A stretch of 7,799 bases of DNA, from assembly GCA_036272735.1 (NCBI GenBank), contig DATAYF010000448.1, positions 1 to 7,799 of the forward strand, in the 5' to 3' direction. Source of the stretch: DATAYF01 sp036272735 (lineage in GTDB: Bacteria > Chloroflexota > Ktedonobacteria > Ktedonobacterales > Ktedonobacteraceae). Each line of letters starts with the position of its first letter. The first letter of the stretch is position 1. The notes under the pieces were generated by a model, which saw only the letters and a list, made by a program, of their open reading frames with translations, ran no database searches and was not told the DNA's origin. Shown in pieces: positions 1-6,212 of this stretch. The position numbers and the translations under genes are program-made.

Positions 1-116
1 CCTGCCTCGACCACGAGGGGCAGTTCAAGCAGGAACGTGGGCGTCCTCGTGCTCCGCCTGGTCGCCGTCTCGGACGTGGGCGTGGCGCGTTGCTTCCTGG
101 TCCGCTGGTTTGCCAT
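1..116 (-). CDS. TnpB-like IS200/IS605-family protein, N-terminal part (cut by window edge)
   Basis: Reading the minus strand from the ATG at 116-114 gives 38 open codons that run off the left edge. The peptide starts MANQRTRKQR, goes through a Thr/Arg/Ser-rich tail, and then reads TPTFLLELPLVVEAG. A basic, low-complexity N-terminus followed by a FLLELPLVV-type strand is how many TnpB (OrfB, IS605) proteins of Chloroflexota begin. In that family this strand leads into the first RuvC/wedge region. TnpB proteins are RNA-guided DNA nucleases carried by IS200/IS605 elements; the catalytic RuvC motifs and the guide-RNA-encoding right end would lie left of the window and are not seen. A purine-rich AGAGAAG about 7 nt upstream is a plausible but weak ribosome binding site. 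The plus-strand frames over the same bases are Arg/Pro-rich or otherwise unconvincing. The family call rests on a short peptide. Confidence 0.62.
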   Translation of the reverse strand, partial: MANQRTRKQRATPTSETATRRSTRTPTFLLELPLVVEA

Positions 117-135
117 CCCTCTGCTTCTCTCTTAT

Positions 136-160
136 AAATAAAGAACCTATGTTCTTATTT
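136..160 (-). repeat. Bulged hairpin, probable IS200/IS605 left-end subterminal palindrome
   Basis: Positions 136-146 and 151-160 pair as ten base pairs around a 4-nt loop (CTAT on the plus strand, ATAG on the minus strand). Six pairs sit next to the loop, then one unpaired base (A140, a T on the tnpB-sense strand), then four A/T pairs. TnpA of the IS200/IS605 group is known to recognise subterminal hairpins with an extrahelical base, an unpaired T in IS608. The position directly upstream of the tnpB-like start fits this. It could instead be a chance AT-rich palindrome. Confidence 0.5.
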
Positions 161-276
161 TAACAGGTTCTGTCGTCTTTGGCAAGTGTTTCGCTCTTTT
201 TCTGGTATGGGAGCGGCTCCTCTCACCTCAAGAAGGAACAGCGCTTCATTCCCCGCTTGCAAAGACGGGGGCTTTC

Positions 277-591
277 GCGCTCGGCGTCTGTAAGCCCAAT
301 CTTCCGTTGCACGTGGCTGTGACGACGGATTTTGTGTTTGTGCGCTATATTGGCAATCCGCGCCTGCTTGCGAACGAAACCTTCCTTGATGCATGGGCTC
401 AACAACTTGCTACATGGTTGCAACGAGGCATAACGCCGTATGTATTTTGCCATTGCCCCTTTGAAGAGCATTCACCAGCGCTGTGTGCAGCACTGTATCG
501 GCGTGTACAAGCGCTTGCTTCTATTGATCCGCTACCCTGGCAACCCGAAAAAGAAGTTGCCAAACCTCACCAGGCCACGCTGTTCGACTGA
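277..591 (+). pseudogene. DUF72/YecE-like protein, C-terminal remnant
   Basis: The reading frame ending at the TGA at 589-591 gives a C-terminal DUF72 (YecE-like) segment. Recognisable pieces are VTTDFVFVRYIGNP, a WAQQLATWLQRG helix, the YVFCHCPFEEHSPALC strand and turn, and the closing LPWQP...QATLFD tail. DUF72 proteins are TIM-barrel-like and usually about 240-300 residues; only about the last 100 are seen here. The frame is open back to 142, but there is no credible ATG or GTG start with a ribosome binding site; the first usable start is a TTG at 307, inside the conserved domain. The 166-276 part resembles the family poorly, so an internal deletion or decay is likely. The probable IS200/IS605 end immediately upstream suggests truncation by insertion or rearrangement. 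The function of DUF72 is not well established. Confidence 0.7.
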
Positions 592-664
592 AATCTTTCC
601 CGCACTTAAATGCGAACTCGCGTCGAACTATAGCCTTATCTGGCTGTTTTTCTTGGAAATTCGC

Positions 665-691
665 TTGCCAGCCTGTTTTCTAGACTATACT
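665..691 (+). promoter_or_regulatory. Candidate sigma-70-type promoter for the C39-like protease gene
   Basis: TTGCCA at 665-670 and TATACT at 686-691 resemble -35 and -10 hexamers, but the spacer is only 15 nt, shorter than the preferred 16-18. The following leader of about 75 nt ends in the ribosome binding site at 759-765. The rest of the 592-774 gap holds no convincing gene; a weak 4-bp hairpin before a T-run near 632-652 could end transcription from the DUF72 remnant. Confidence 0.3.
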
Positions 692-758
692 GAATTGTAA
701 TACTCATAGTCGTTTAGAAACGATCCTCCCGCGCCTGGAAATATGCAGAAAAAATGTT

Positions 759-765
759 GAGGTGA
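759..765 (+). promoter_or_regulatory. Ribosome binding site of the C39-like protease gene
   Basis: GAGGTGA lies 9 nt before the ATG at 775 and is a close match to the anti-Shine-Dalgarno complement. It fixes the start of the downstream gene despite the T-run in between. Confidence 0.7.
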
Positions 766-774
766 GCTTTTTTT

Positions 775-1689
775 ATGACATCCGCCATCGTTACAACGTT
801 GTTGCTCGTTGTGATGCTCTCTATTATTTTTGGCCTCGTCTTCAGCGCGTGGCGTGAATATCGGCGTCATAAACGGAAGCATGCTCCTCTGGCGCTCCCT
901 TCTCACCCACTAGATCGCCACGTCACGGCTGTTTTGCATGTCCATCAAGGAGTGGTGGTTACTGTCGAGCAGCCAGCTCCTAAGTTCACGCTATCGTCTT
1001 CGTGGTATGCACGACGGCGTACGTTGGTGTCGCTGGGTTTTCTGGTGATGATGGCGTTGGCGCTGCTGATGCAAGGCGGGTTGAGCGAGAATCCCATTCA
1101 GAACATCACGCAAGGAATGGGTTTCTCATTTCTCGGTCCGAAAAGCGCTGCCAACAACAGTGATGTGCAGGCATCCTCGCACGTCGTTCAGGGGACGGCG
1201 AGTATGCGCGTGGTCCGTCTCGATTCGGCCGCCCGCGATCAATACTACACCGATTATCAATGGCAGGTCTGGTCCTACTCGTCTTGCTCTGGCATGGCGA
1301 TGGCAACCGTGATGAATGCCTATGGGCACAATGTGATTGCGGCCGATGTTTTGCAAAAAGAATTGGATCTAGGAGTGTGGAGTGTGCAACTTGGGCTGCT
1401 GCGCGAGGATGGTATCGCTATGACCGCAGCCACGTACGGTTTTGCAACCAGTGCCGGGCATACACGTACCCTACAAGATATCATTAACGTCAGTAATAAC
1501 GGTGCTCCTGTAATTGTTAGCATCCGTGATGCGACTTATTTCCCCGGTGGGCATATTTTTGTGATTCGTGGCGGTGATAGCCAGGATGTGTACACGGCTG
1601 ATTCGTCACCTGAGAACTTTACACGTATGAGCCGCGCGACATTCCAGGGGATGTGGTCTGGCTTCAGTGCAGTGCTCACGCCCCAATAA
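775..1689 (+). CDS. Membrane-anchored C39-like (papain-fold) cysteine peptidase
   Basis: This 304-residue protein has two predicted membrane segments, at about residues 4-24 and 84-100. The first is followed by a strongly basic stretch (RRHKRKH), which puts the 30-80 loop inside and the C-terminal domain outside the membrane. The C-terminal domain (about 145-304) has the layout of a C39-like/papain-fold peptidase. Cys171 lies in SSCSGMAMATVMNAYG, His260 in GGHIFVIRGG, and Asp276 in YTADSS; Gln164 or Gln162 is the candidate oxyanion-hole residue before the Cys. The family normally cleaves peptides or processes exported proteins; no substrate can be read here. It differs from bacteriocin-processing C39 domains in having no fused ABC transporter and no CGP motif after the Cys. 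It is convergent with the L,D-transpeptidase gene, so both flanking genes act at the cell envelope. The start is set by the ribosome binding site at 759-765. Confidence 0.82.
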   Translation: MTSAIVTTLLLVVMLSIIFGLVFSAWREYRRHKRKHAPLALPSHPLDRHVTAVLHVHQGVVVTVEQPAPKFTLSSSWYARRRTLVSLGFLVMMALALLMQGGLSENPIQNITQGMGFSFLGPKSAANNSDVQASSHVVQGTASMRVVRLDSAARDQYYTDYQWQVWSYSSCSGMAMATVMNAYGHNVIAADVLQKELDLGVWSVQLGLLREDGIAMTAATYGFATSAGHTRTLQDIINVSNNGAPVIVSIRDATYFPGGHIFVIRGGDSQDVYTADSSPENFTRMSRATFQGMWSGFSAVLTPQ

Positions 1690-1763
1690 GTGGAGGGAGG
1701 CAAATTCCCTTTCGTGTGCATCAAGCGAAGCGAAACATGGTGGGGAGGATGCTTGTAATGTTT

Positions 1764-1895
1764 GTAGGAACCGATTTATCGTGTCCTTCAAACCCTTCAA
1801 ACCCTATTGACCAACGTACATCGCAGCCGCACCGTTGCGAAGCGAGGGGTCGGTTTTGCAGAAAAGCACTCTGGACATGCTAAATCGGTCCCTAC
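1764..1895. mobile_element. MITE-like 132-bp repeat with 23-bp imperfect inverted ends
   Basis: The segment 1764-1786 and the reverse complement of 1873-1895 agree at 20 of 23 positions; both begin GTAGG and share ACCGATTTA. The ends enclose 86 bp with no convincing gene. GTAGGG-type ends on short intergenic repeats are familiar from Chloroflexota and cyanobacterial genomes. No target-site duplication is visible: the bases just left of 1764 (ATGTTT) and right of 1895 (GCCTTC) do not match. The inside carries two adjacent copies of a CCTTCAAAC-like 9-mer (1784-1802). It is most likely a non-autonomous element mobilised by a transposase elsewhere, or a decayed insertion sequence. As RNA, the ends could form one long stem. 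Confidence 0.55.
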
Positions 1896-1902
1896 GCCTT
1901 CT

Positions 1903-1948
1903 GCGCAGGGAAAGCAGAGACTAGCTCTGCTTTCCCTGCGCTATTTTT
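1903..1948 (+). terminator. Strong intrinsic terminator between convergent genes
   Basis: Positions 1903-1919 and 1925-1941 form a perfect 17-bp stem with a 5-nt ACTAG loop, followed by TATTTTT (1942-1948). The orientation fits termination of the plus-strand protease transcript, about 210 nt after its stop codon. On the minus strand the hairpin comes right after the transpeptidase stop codon (1949-1947), but the bases beyond it are not T-rich, so it would work less well in that direction. The T-run overlaps the last codon of the transpeptidase gene. Confidence 0.8.
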
Positions 1949-3065
1949 AATAGATGATAATGCTGGTGTACACTTGCACGAAGTCGTATAGCCAGGCGGC
2001 ATCGTCTTTAGAAAGATTGACGCAACCATGCGAGCCTTGAGATGAGAAAGAGTCGCCGCTAGAGTCCTGGTGCGGGAAGTTTGTGCCTGGTCCATAGTCG
2101 TTGCGCCACCAACTATCGTGCATGAAGTAGCCATCGCTATGAAATTGCATGGCGTAGTTGATCGGCGTATCGGGATAGTAGTCGGGCGAGTTGGGTGGAA
2201 CGCCAGATTTAAAGACCGTTGGTGATTGCTTGCCCTCAACCCACCAGAGTCCCGGCGGCGTAGGTCGATCCGGCCTGCCCGTGGTCACGAGCATGGACTT
2301 CACTAACGTGCCATTTTCGTATACGCGCATGGCTTGTTCTTCGAGCGAAACGACCACCACCCGTTGATTCAATTTGCCATACTGGCGTATCAATTGCAGG
2401 TCGGTTGGATGTGGCTGATTGTACGCAGCATGATTGGTCGCGTTGACGGTCATGGCCTGGAAATTCGCTAAGTACACGTGCAGATTTTCGATGGCCTGCT
2501 GATAATCTGCCACCGTTTTAGCTGTACTGAGATCGTCCTGTTCCCAGCCTCCGATGCCTTTATCCCCATATTCAAAGCCGAGTGGATAGTTAATGTGATC
2601 GTAGTCGTTGTAGTGATGGTGCTGACTTTCCCACACGCCAACGCGTTGTTGCAATTGTTGTTGGAGTTGTTGTGCTTTTATTTGCAGGGTGGGCACCTGT
2701 ATGGCGGCGGCGTGGGTGTCCAGCGTGTGCATGGCTGCTATATAAGCATCGATGCTGGTTGCCCGTTGCAATGCTTGTCGGTCGCTTTGATACTGCTTCT
2801 GATAGGCGGCCGTGTGCCCATGGTAGTTCCCTAGCAACGTAATCCATTGTTGGAATATTTGCAGCTTCACCTCGGCTTGTTTTTGCGTCGTGCTATCAAT
2901 GCCGATGGTTGCGGCAGGGAGCGGGCCATGTGCGCTGGCGTGCAGTCGTGGAAGATATAAAAATGGATTGCACGCGCTGAGTAGGCCAGCAAGTAGGAGC
3001 AATACTGGCAGTATAGCCAGGTGATAATGGCGGATGTGGTGCGGTACTATGCGCGTCCGTTGCAT
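1947..3065 (-). CDS. Lipoprotein L,D-transpeptidase (YkuD domain)
   Basis: The 372-residue product starts at the ATG at 3065-3063, with a GCAGGA-type ribosome binding site about 10 nt upstream. Residues 1-32 are a lipoprotein signal: a basic start, a hydrophobic stretch, and the lipobox LSAC with Cys32, which predicts anchoring on the outer face of the membrane. Residues about 55-230 are a His/Gln-rich helical stalk (QQLQQQLQQ near 132-140) of unknown role. The YkuD domain (about 234-370) opens with VVVVSLEEQAMRVYENG and carries MHDSWWR (His316), YGPGTN, and SHGCVN with nucleophile Cys348. The family uses this Cys to cross-link peptidoglycan stem peptides in a beta-lactam-resistant way. The frame stays open upstream to 3515, but that part is AT-rich non-coding sequence and the antisense of the transposase fragment, so the longer start was rejected. 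The gene is convergent with the protease gene and ends on the terminator. Confidence 0.9.
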   Translation of the reverse strand: MQRTRIVPHHIRHYHLAILPVLLLLAGLLSACNPFLYLPRLHASAHGPLPAATIGIDSTTQKQAEVKLQIFQQWITLLGNYHGHTAAYQKQYQSDRQALQRATSIDAYIAAMHTLDTHAAAIQVPTLQIKAQQLQQQLQQRVGVWESQHHHYNDYDHINYPLGFEYGDKGIGGWEQDDLSTAKTVADYQQAIENLHVYLANFQAMTVNATNHAAYNQPHPTDLQLIRQYGKLNQRVVVVSLEEQAMRVYENGTLVKSMLVTTGRPDRPTPPGLWWVEGKQSPTVFKSGVPPNSPDYYPDTPINYAMQFHSDGYFMHDSWWRNDYGPGTNFPHQDSSGDSFSSQGSHGCVNLSKDDAAWLYDFVQVYTSIIIY

Positions 3066-3311
3066 AGGCGTATGTTCCTGCCTTTCCAGGTGTGAGTATA
3101 TTAGGACTGTATTAAAGATGAATAGCCCTCTAAGAAGAATATACCCGAAAGTAGCAATACGTATTTCTACTGTTGTTATTATCATACCACGTTCGTAAGG
3201 ATGATTTATTGTTTTGGAGTTGATTTTTACACATTTATTCGTTAGAACAGAAAAATAAATAAAAAATTTGAAAAATGGACAAACTATATAGATAAATGTG
3301 ATGCTCGCTGC
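3066..3311. other. AT-rich non-coding stretch upstream of the L,D-transpeptidase
   Basis: No credible gene is seen here. From about 3110 to 3300 the sequence is plainly richer in A/T than its surroundings, with runs of A and T near 3251-3275. It must hold the promoter of the transpeptidase gene. On the minus strand TATGAT or GATAAT near 3181-3187 could be a -10 element, but no matching -35 is clear. The transposase frame stays open back to 3246, yet the residues encoded there (Lys/Asn/Ile-rich) look like translated non-coding DNA. Confidence 0.5.
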
Positions 3312-3665
3312 GAGTACTATCGCTTTGACACACAGGCACTTCTGTGGGAAAAGCCTCGCTTGCGGACTCCAGAACAGTTTGAACGCTGGAGCTACATCGT
3401 CGCGATTGTGCATAACCATCTCGTCTTGGCTCGCGATCTGGTCGAGGTGGAACTGCGACCATGGGAAAACAAGCAGCGCCAGCCAACTCCGCAACAAGTG
3501 CGCCGCGGGATGCACAAATTGTTAGCGCAGTTGGGTACTCCTGCCCAACCACCACAACCTCGTGGAAAATCGAAAGGTCGCAAGCCAGGGACCAAGGTGG
3601 AGAAGGCTGAACGTTTTGCTGTCATACGCAAAATTCCCAAATTGCCTCAAATTGTTCCATCGTGA
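3312..3665 (+). pseudogene. Transposase C-terminal fragment
   Basis: This frame ends at the TGA at 3663-3665 and gives about 117 residues. From EYYRFDTQALLWEKPRLRTP it continues through EQFERWSYIVAIVHNHLVLA, then VELRPWE, the TPQQVRRGM helix, and a Pro/Lys-rich tail with PPQPRGKSKGRKPG. I recognise this as the C-terminal end of a DDE-type transposase common in Ktedonobacteria and cyanobacteria, close to the group labelled NF041680 or IS701-like; the label is from memory. Full proteins are several hundred residues, so the N-terminal two thirds, with the first catalytic Asp residues, are missing. There is no start codon with a ribosome binding site, and the upstream sequence turns AT-rich and non-homologous. 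It is therefore a scar rather than a working gene. No inverted ends were found. Confidence 0.72.
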
Positions 3666-3707
3666 CAGCATTTCTAACCTTTCGGCGGTAGATCTTTCTC
3701 TCCAGCG

Positions 3708-3725
3708 GAACTTCTCTGGAAGTTC
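3708..3725. repeat. Small perfect hairpin downstream of the transposase fragment
   Basis: GAACTTC (3708-3714) and GAAGTTC (3719-3725) pair perfectly around a TCTG loop, and an AGATCT lies outside on each side (3690-3695 and 3729-3734). No T-run follows on either strand, so it is not an obvious intrinsic terminator. It may belong to the end of the decayed insertion sequence. The rest of the 3666-3892 gap shows no gene; a short tandem ACCATAATC/ACCATAATA lies at 3841-3858. Confidence 0.4.
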
Positions 3726-3892
3726 TGATAGATCTGCTTAGTCCTACAGTTGTAGATGGCTATTGCTCTGCTAAGCCAAGGTCGATTCGCGAAGAAGAAG
3801 TATCCTTAAGGTATATCAAAAACGAATTCAGATCGGTCTCACCATAATCACCATAATATGAGAAGCAAAAGGGATCGTTCTCTGCATGTCCG

Positions 3893-5413
3893 TTAGAGGG
3901 GAAAACACACCTCAAAGACCGAACCATTGCCGGGCGTGGAGTGAACCTGGATGGAGCCGCCGTGTTCTTCGATGATCCAGCGAACAATGGAGAGACCAAG
4001 ACCGCTCCCAGAGGGGCCGCGCACGCTCGTCGTTGGAAGTGTGTGCGTGCGGGACTGATCGACCCGGTAGAAGCGCTCGAAGAGATGGGGCAGATGCTCG
4101 GCCTCAATGCCAGATCCCTCATCGATCACCTGCATGTGAGCGTGACTAGGCTCTCGGTCCAGTTTCACCTCGACCTGTTTGCCAAAACCAGCACTGTATT
4201 TGATCGCGTTTTCCAGCAGATTGATGCACAGTTGCGTCAAATAGAGGCGATCCCCCCAGACCACGAGTTCGTCCAGGCCCGACAGGCGGATCTCGATGCC
4301 ATTTTGCTCTGCCAGCTGAGAGAGGTCCTCCGCCGCATTGACCACGATTTCACAGAGATCGACCCATTCGCAGGTGAGCACGGTTTTCCCCTGGTCAGCG
4401 CGGGCCAGGATCAGCAGGTCACCAACCAATCGGGTCATCCGCTGGTTCTCCTGGTGAACGATCACGAGCGCCTGAATACATTCCTGGAAGGTATGTGGTC
4501 GTTGCAAAACCCGTTCTGTCTCCGTTTTGACAATGCTCAGCGGAGTTCGCAGCTGGTGACTGGCGTCGGCGGTGAACTGCCGCTGGCGCGCAAAGGCGCC
4601 CTCCAGGCGGTTCAGCATGCGATCAAACGTCGTCGCCAGTTCCCCGATTTCGTCGCGCTGGCTCAGATTGAGCCGACGATGCAGATCGGTCGCGCTGATC
4701 TCTTGCGCGGTGCGCGTGATGGTCTGGACCGGGCGCGTGGCTCTGGAAGCCAGCCAGTACCCTCCCGCGCTGGAGAAGAGCAGGACCAGGGGAGTGGTCA
4801 CGACCAGGATGGTCAGCAGTTGTTGCAATTGCTGCGGGATATTGCTGCTGGGAATGCCAACGTACATAAAAGACAGCAGTTGATTCTGCCAGGTGGTGAT
4901 GGTGACTCGTTGCATGGCGTAGGAATTCCAACCGGTTCCCAGTTCCGGGAAGACGGGTGTTCCTTCGATCGCAAAATGGAGCCCCTGGCCGTCGGAAGAG
5001 GTAGAGAGAAAGGCATATCCGCTGCTGCCCCAGAGCTGACCGCTTCCCCGGTTTTTGACTTGAGAGAGGTCGGAGCGTAGCGCCGGGATGGCAGAGGGAG
5101 GCACATCGGGATTAATCTGGGTCAGGTGTCCCTCCGGATTTTGCAGGATGACCAGGACGCTGGGATGGGTTTCCACCACCTGGCCCGTCCTGGTATCGTA
5201 GGATGGAGCCAGTTGCTCGATGGTAGTCAGGAGCAGGGCGTCCAGGTTCTGATAGAGGGTATGTTCTTCGAGCACATAAATAGCCGCGCTAAAAGTGCAG
5301 AGCACAATCCCCAGGATCAGGAGATACCAGAGCATCAGACGGAAGCGCAGACTGGAAAAGAAGCGCCGGGGACGCGAGGGCCTGTCAGATATATCGCTTG
5401 TTTCGTTCATCAT
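3893..5413 (-). CDS. Sensor histidine kinase (HAMP, HisKA, HATPase_c)
   Basis: This 506-residue membrane kinase probably phosphorylates the response regulator encoded just upstream. Membrane segment 1 is at about 25-47 and segment 2 at about 198-221; the roughly 150-residue loop between them is the extracytoplasmic sensor and matches no domain I recognise. A HAMP linker follows (221-273). The dimerisation domain has the phospho-acceptor His286 in ASHQLRTP. The ATPase domain has Asn402 in NLLENAIKYS, DEGSGI (Asp431), the F box FERFYRVD, and GSGLGLSIV (469-476). All catalytic boxes are intact. The first ATG (5413-5411) overlaps the regulator's TGA as ATGA, with GAGG 6 nt upstream inside the regulator's last codons, so translation is probably coupled. 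A second ATG follows directly. The ligand is unknown; the neighbouring exporter suggests an envelope-active or antibiotic-like cue, by analogy only. Confidence 0.93.
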   Translation of the reverse strand: MMNETSDISDRPSRPRRFFSSLRFRLMLWYLLILGIVLCTFSAAIYVLEEHTLYQNLDALLLTTIEQLAPSYDTRTGQVVETHPSVLVILQNPEGHLTQINPDVPPSAIPALRSDLSQVKNRGSGQLWGSSGYAFLSTSSDGQGLHFAIEGTPVFPELGTGWNSYAMQRVTITTWQNQLLSFMYVGIPSSNIPQQLQQLLTILVVTTPLVLLFSSAGGYWLASRATRPVQTITRTAQEISATDLHRRLNLSQRDEIGELATTFDRMLNRLEGAFARQRQFTADASHQLRTPLSIVKTETERVLQRPHTFQECIQALVIVHQENQRMTRLVGDLLILARADQGKTVLTCEWVDLCEIVVNAAEDLSQLAEQNGIEIRLSGLDELVVWGDRLYLTQLCINLLENAIKYSAGFGKQVEVKLDREPSHAHMQVIDEGSGIEAEHLPHLFERFYRVDQSRTHTLPTTSVRGPSGSGLGLSIVRWIIEEHGGSIQVHSTPGNGSVFEVCFPL

Positions 5414-6102
5414 TTCTTTCCTCTGCGTATTTCCGGGTTGCGCAACCGATACCCTGCTCCATAGATGGTCTCCAGTAGCTTGCTCTCTAAGGGGTCGCCG
5501 AGTTTGCGGCGCAGACGCCCTACATAGACTTTGACCACATTGGAGACGCAGACGAAGTCATAGCTCCAGATGTGGTTCTCGATCATTTCTCGCGTGAGCA
5601 CCTGGTTAGGATGACGCATGAAGTACTCGAGGAGCGCGAATTCTTTGGCATTCAATGTGATGGACTTTCCAGCCCGCGTGACCTCATGTGTGGTAGGATT
5701 CAAGGTCAGATCCCCAACGACCAGCGTTCCACTTTTCTGCGCGGAGACGCGCCGGAACATCGCGCGCAGTCGTGCCAGCAATTCGTGCAGGGCAAAGGGT
5801 TTCACCAGGTAATCATCGGCCCCGCTGTCAAGCCCCTGAACACGATCCTCGATGGCGTCGCGGGCAGTGAGCATCAAAATAGGAGTCGTGATCTGGTGCT
5901 GGCGCAGCGTCCGGCAGACCGCGACTCCATCTTTGCGTGGCAGCAGAACGTCGAGGATAATTGCGTCGTAGGGAGCGCTCTCGGCGTACTCCTCTCCCTC
6001 TATGCCATCATAGACTGAATCGGTCGCGTAGCCCTCTTCAACCAGGCTTTTTTTCAGCGTCTGGTTCAGATGGTAGTCATCTTCGATAATCAGTATACGC
6101 AT
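5410..6102 (-). CDS. OmpR/PhoB-family response regulator
   Basis: The product has 230 residues. The receiver domain (1-118) has the acidic pair Asp8/Asp9 in IIEDDY, phospho-acceptor Asp51 in IILDVLLP, Thr79 in MLTARD, and Lys101 in LVKPF. The winged-helix DNA-binding domain (about 127-222) contains LTLNPTTHEV, LNAKEFALLEYF, the recognition helix region SNVVKVYVGRLRRKL, and IYGAGYRL. I chose the ATG at 6102-6100 because the receiver fold begins directly with MRILIIEDD and AAAGGAAA lies about 9 nt upstream. The frame extends to 6168, but that would translate the palindromic intergenic DNA. It is the first gene of a two-gene operon with the kinase (ATGA overlap at 5413-5410). It likely regulates the divergent ABC genes, itself, or both, through sites in 6103-6272. 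Confidence 0.93.
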   Translation of the reverse strand: MRILIIEDDYHLNQTLKKSLVEEGYATDSVYDGIEGEEYAESAPYDAIILDVLLPRKDGVAVCRTLRQHQITTPILMLTARDAIEDRVQGLDSGADDYLVKPFALHELLARLRAMFRRVSAQKSGTLVVGDLTLNPTTHEVTRAGKSITLNAKEFALLEYFMRHPNQVLTREMIENHIWSYDFVCVSNVVKVYVGRLRRKLGDPLESKLLETIYGAGYRLRNPEIRRGKK

Positions 6103-6131
6103 GCGGATTGTTTCCTTTCTGATTCTTCCAT

Positions 6132-6212
6132 TATGTCCCAAAAAGGTAACACTGCGGTGAAACAACATTTCACCGCAGTGTTACCTTTTTGGACTATCGT
6201 TTCCTATGTCCC
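6132..6212 (+). repeat. TATGTCCC direct repeat flanking the large palindrome
   Basis: TATGTCCC occurs at 6132-6139 and again at 6205-6212, a 73-bp offset, about seven helical turns. Similarity continues loosely to the right of each copy (AAAGGTAACAC against AAAGGGACAC). Direct repeats in a divergent promoter region could be binding sites of the OmpR-type regulator, whose family usually binds direct repeats. They could also be a footprint of the DNA that introduced the palindrome. Confidence 0.4.
6138..6192. repeat. Perfect 25-bp inverted repeat with 5-nt loop in the divergent promoter region
   Basis: Positions 6138-6162 and 6168-6192 are exact reverse complements around a CAACA spacer, with the form CCAAAAAGG...TTTCA(loop side)...CCTTTTTGG. 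Because the outer part is A5 on one arm and T5 on the other, each strand reads as a GC-containing stem followed by TTTTT, the look of a bidirectional intrinsic terminator. It starts only 35 nt upstream of the regulator's ATG and ends 80 nt before the permease's ATG, so it overlaps or adjoins the promoters of both operons. It may be an operator, an attenuator or insulator, or a small inserted palindromic element; the sequence does not decide. Confidence 0.75.

Larger units (their letters stand above)
1..170 (-). mobile_element. Left-end portion of an IS200/IS605-type element (tnpB side)
   Basis: The tnpB-like start at 116 and the bulged hairpin at 136-160 upstream of it together look like the left end of an IS200/IS605-group element whose body extends off the left edge. 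These elements have no inverted terminal repeats or target duplications; they carry subterminal imperfect hairpins, so the exact tip cannot be read directly. I place it near 160-175 because the hairpin normally sits close to the tip. The hairpin lies only about 20 nt from the tnpB start, with no room for tnpA in between, so no tnpA lies upstream of tnpB on this side. The outer boundary is an estimate. Confidence 0.45.

Noticed and set aside
1..141. Plus-strand frames rich in Arg/Pro/Gly at the left edge as the C-terminus of another gene
   Set aside because: The minus-strand reading starts with ATG and matches a TnpB-type N-terminus; the plus-strand translations look like its antisense.
538..562. 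7-bp inverted repeat TGGCAAC/GTTGCCA with an 11-nt loop
   Set aside because: It lies inside the DUF72 C-terminal coding sequence and has no T-run after it, so it is probably chance.
2630..2690. Repetitive TTG/GTT-rich stretch resembling a microsatellite
   Set aside because: It is coding sequence for the Gln-rich helical stalk of the L,D-transpeptidase (QQLQQQLQQ on the minus strand).
2478..2834. Plus-strand 118-codon open frame within the L,D-transpeptidase gene
   Set aside because: Antisense to a well-supported gene, with low-complexity Val/Leu-rich translation and no ribosome binding site.
3066..3515. Upstream extension of the L,D-transpeptidase frame by 150 codons
   Set aside because: It would put a lipoprotein signal in mid-protein, and it is translated from AT-rich non-coding DNA and the antisense of the transposase fragment. 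The ATG at 3065 has a ribosome binding site and starts the signal peptide.
3941..5080. Long plus-strand open frame of 379 codons opposite the histidine kinase
   Set aside because: It is the antisense of a kinase whose catalytic boxes are all intact. The translation shows no family resemblance, and GC-rich codon use explains the lack of stops.
6103..6168. Longer start for the response regulator
   Set aside because: The extra 22 residues come from the intergenic palindrome. The receiver domain begins exactly at the ATG at 6102-6100, which has a good ribosome binding site.
6132..6212. TATGTCCC pair as a simple target-site duplication around a palindromic insertion
   Set aside because: The palindrome begins at the left copy but stops about 12 bp before the right copy, so the element's ends would not match the duplication. 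Kept only as an alternative.
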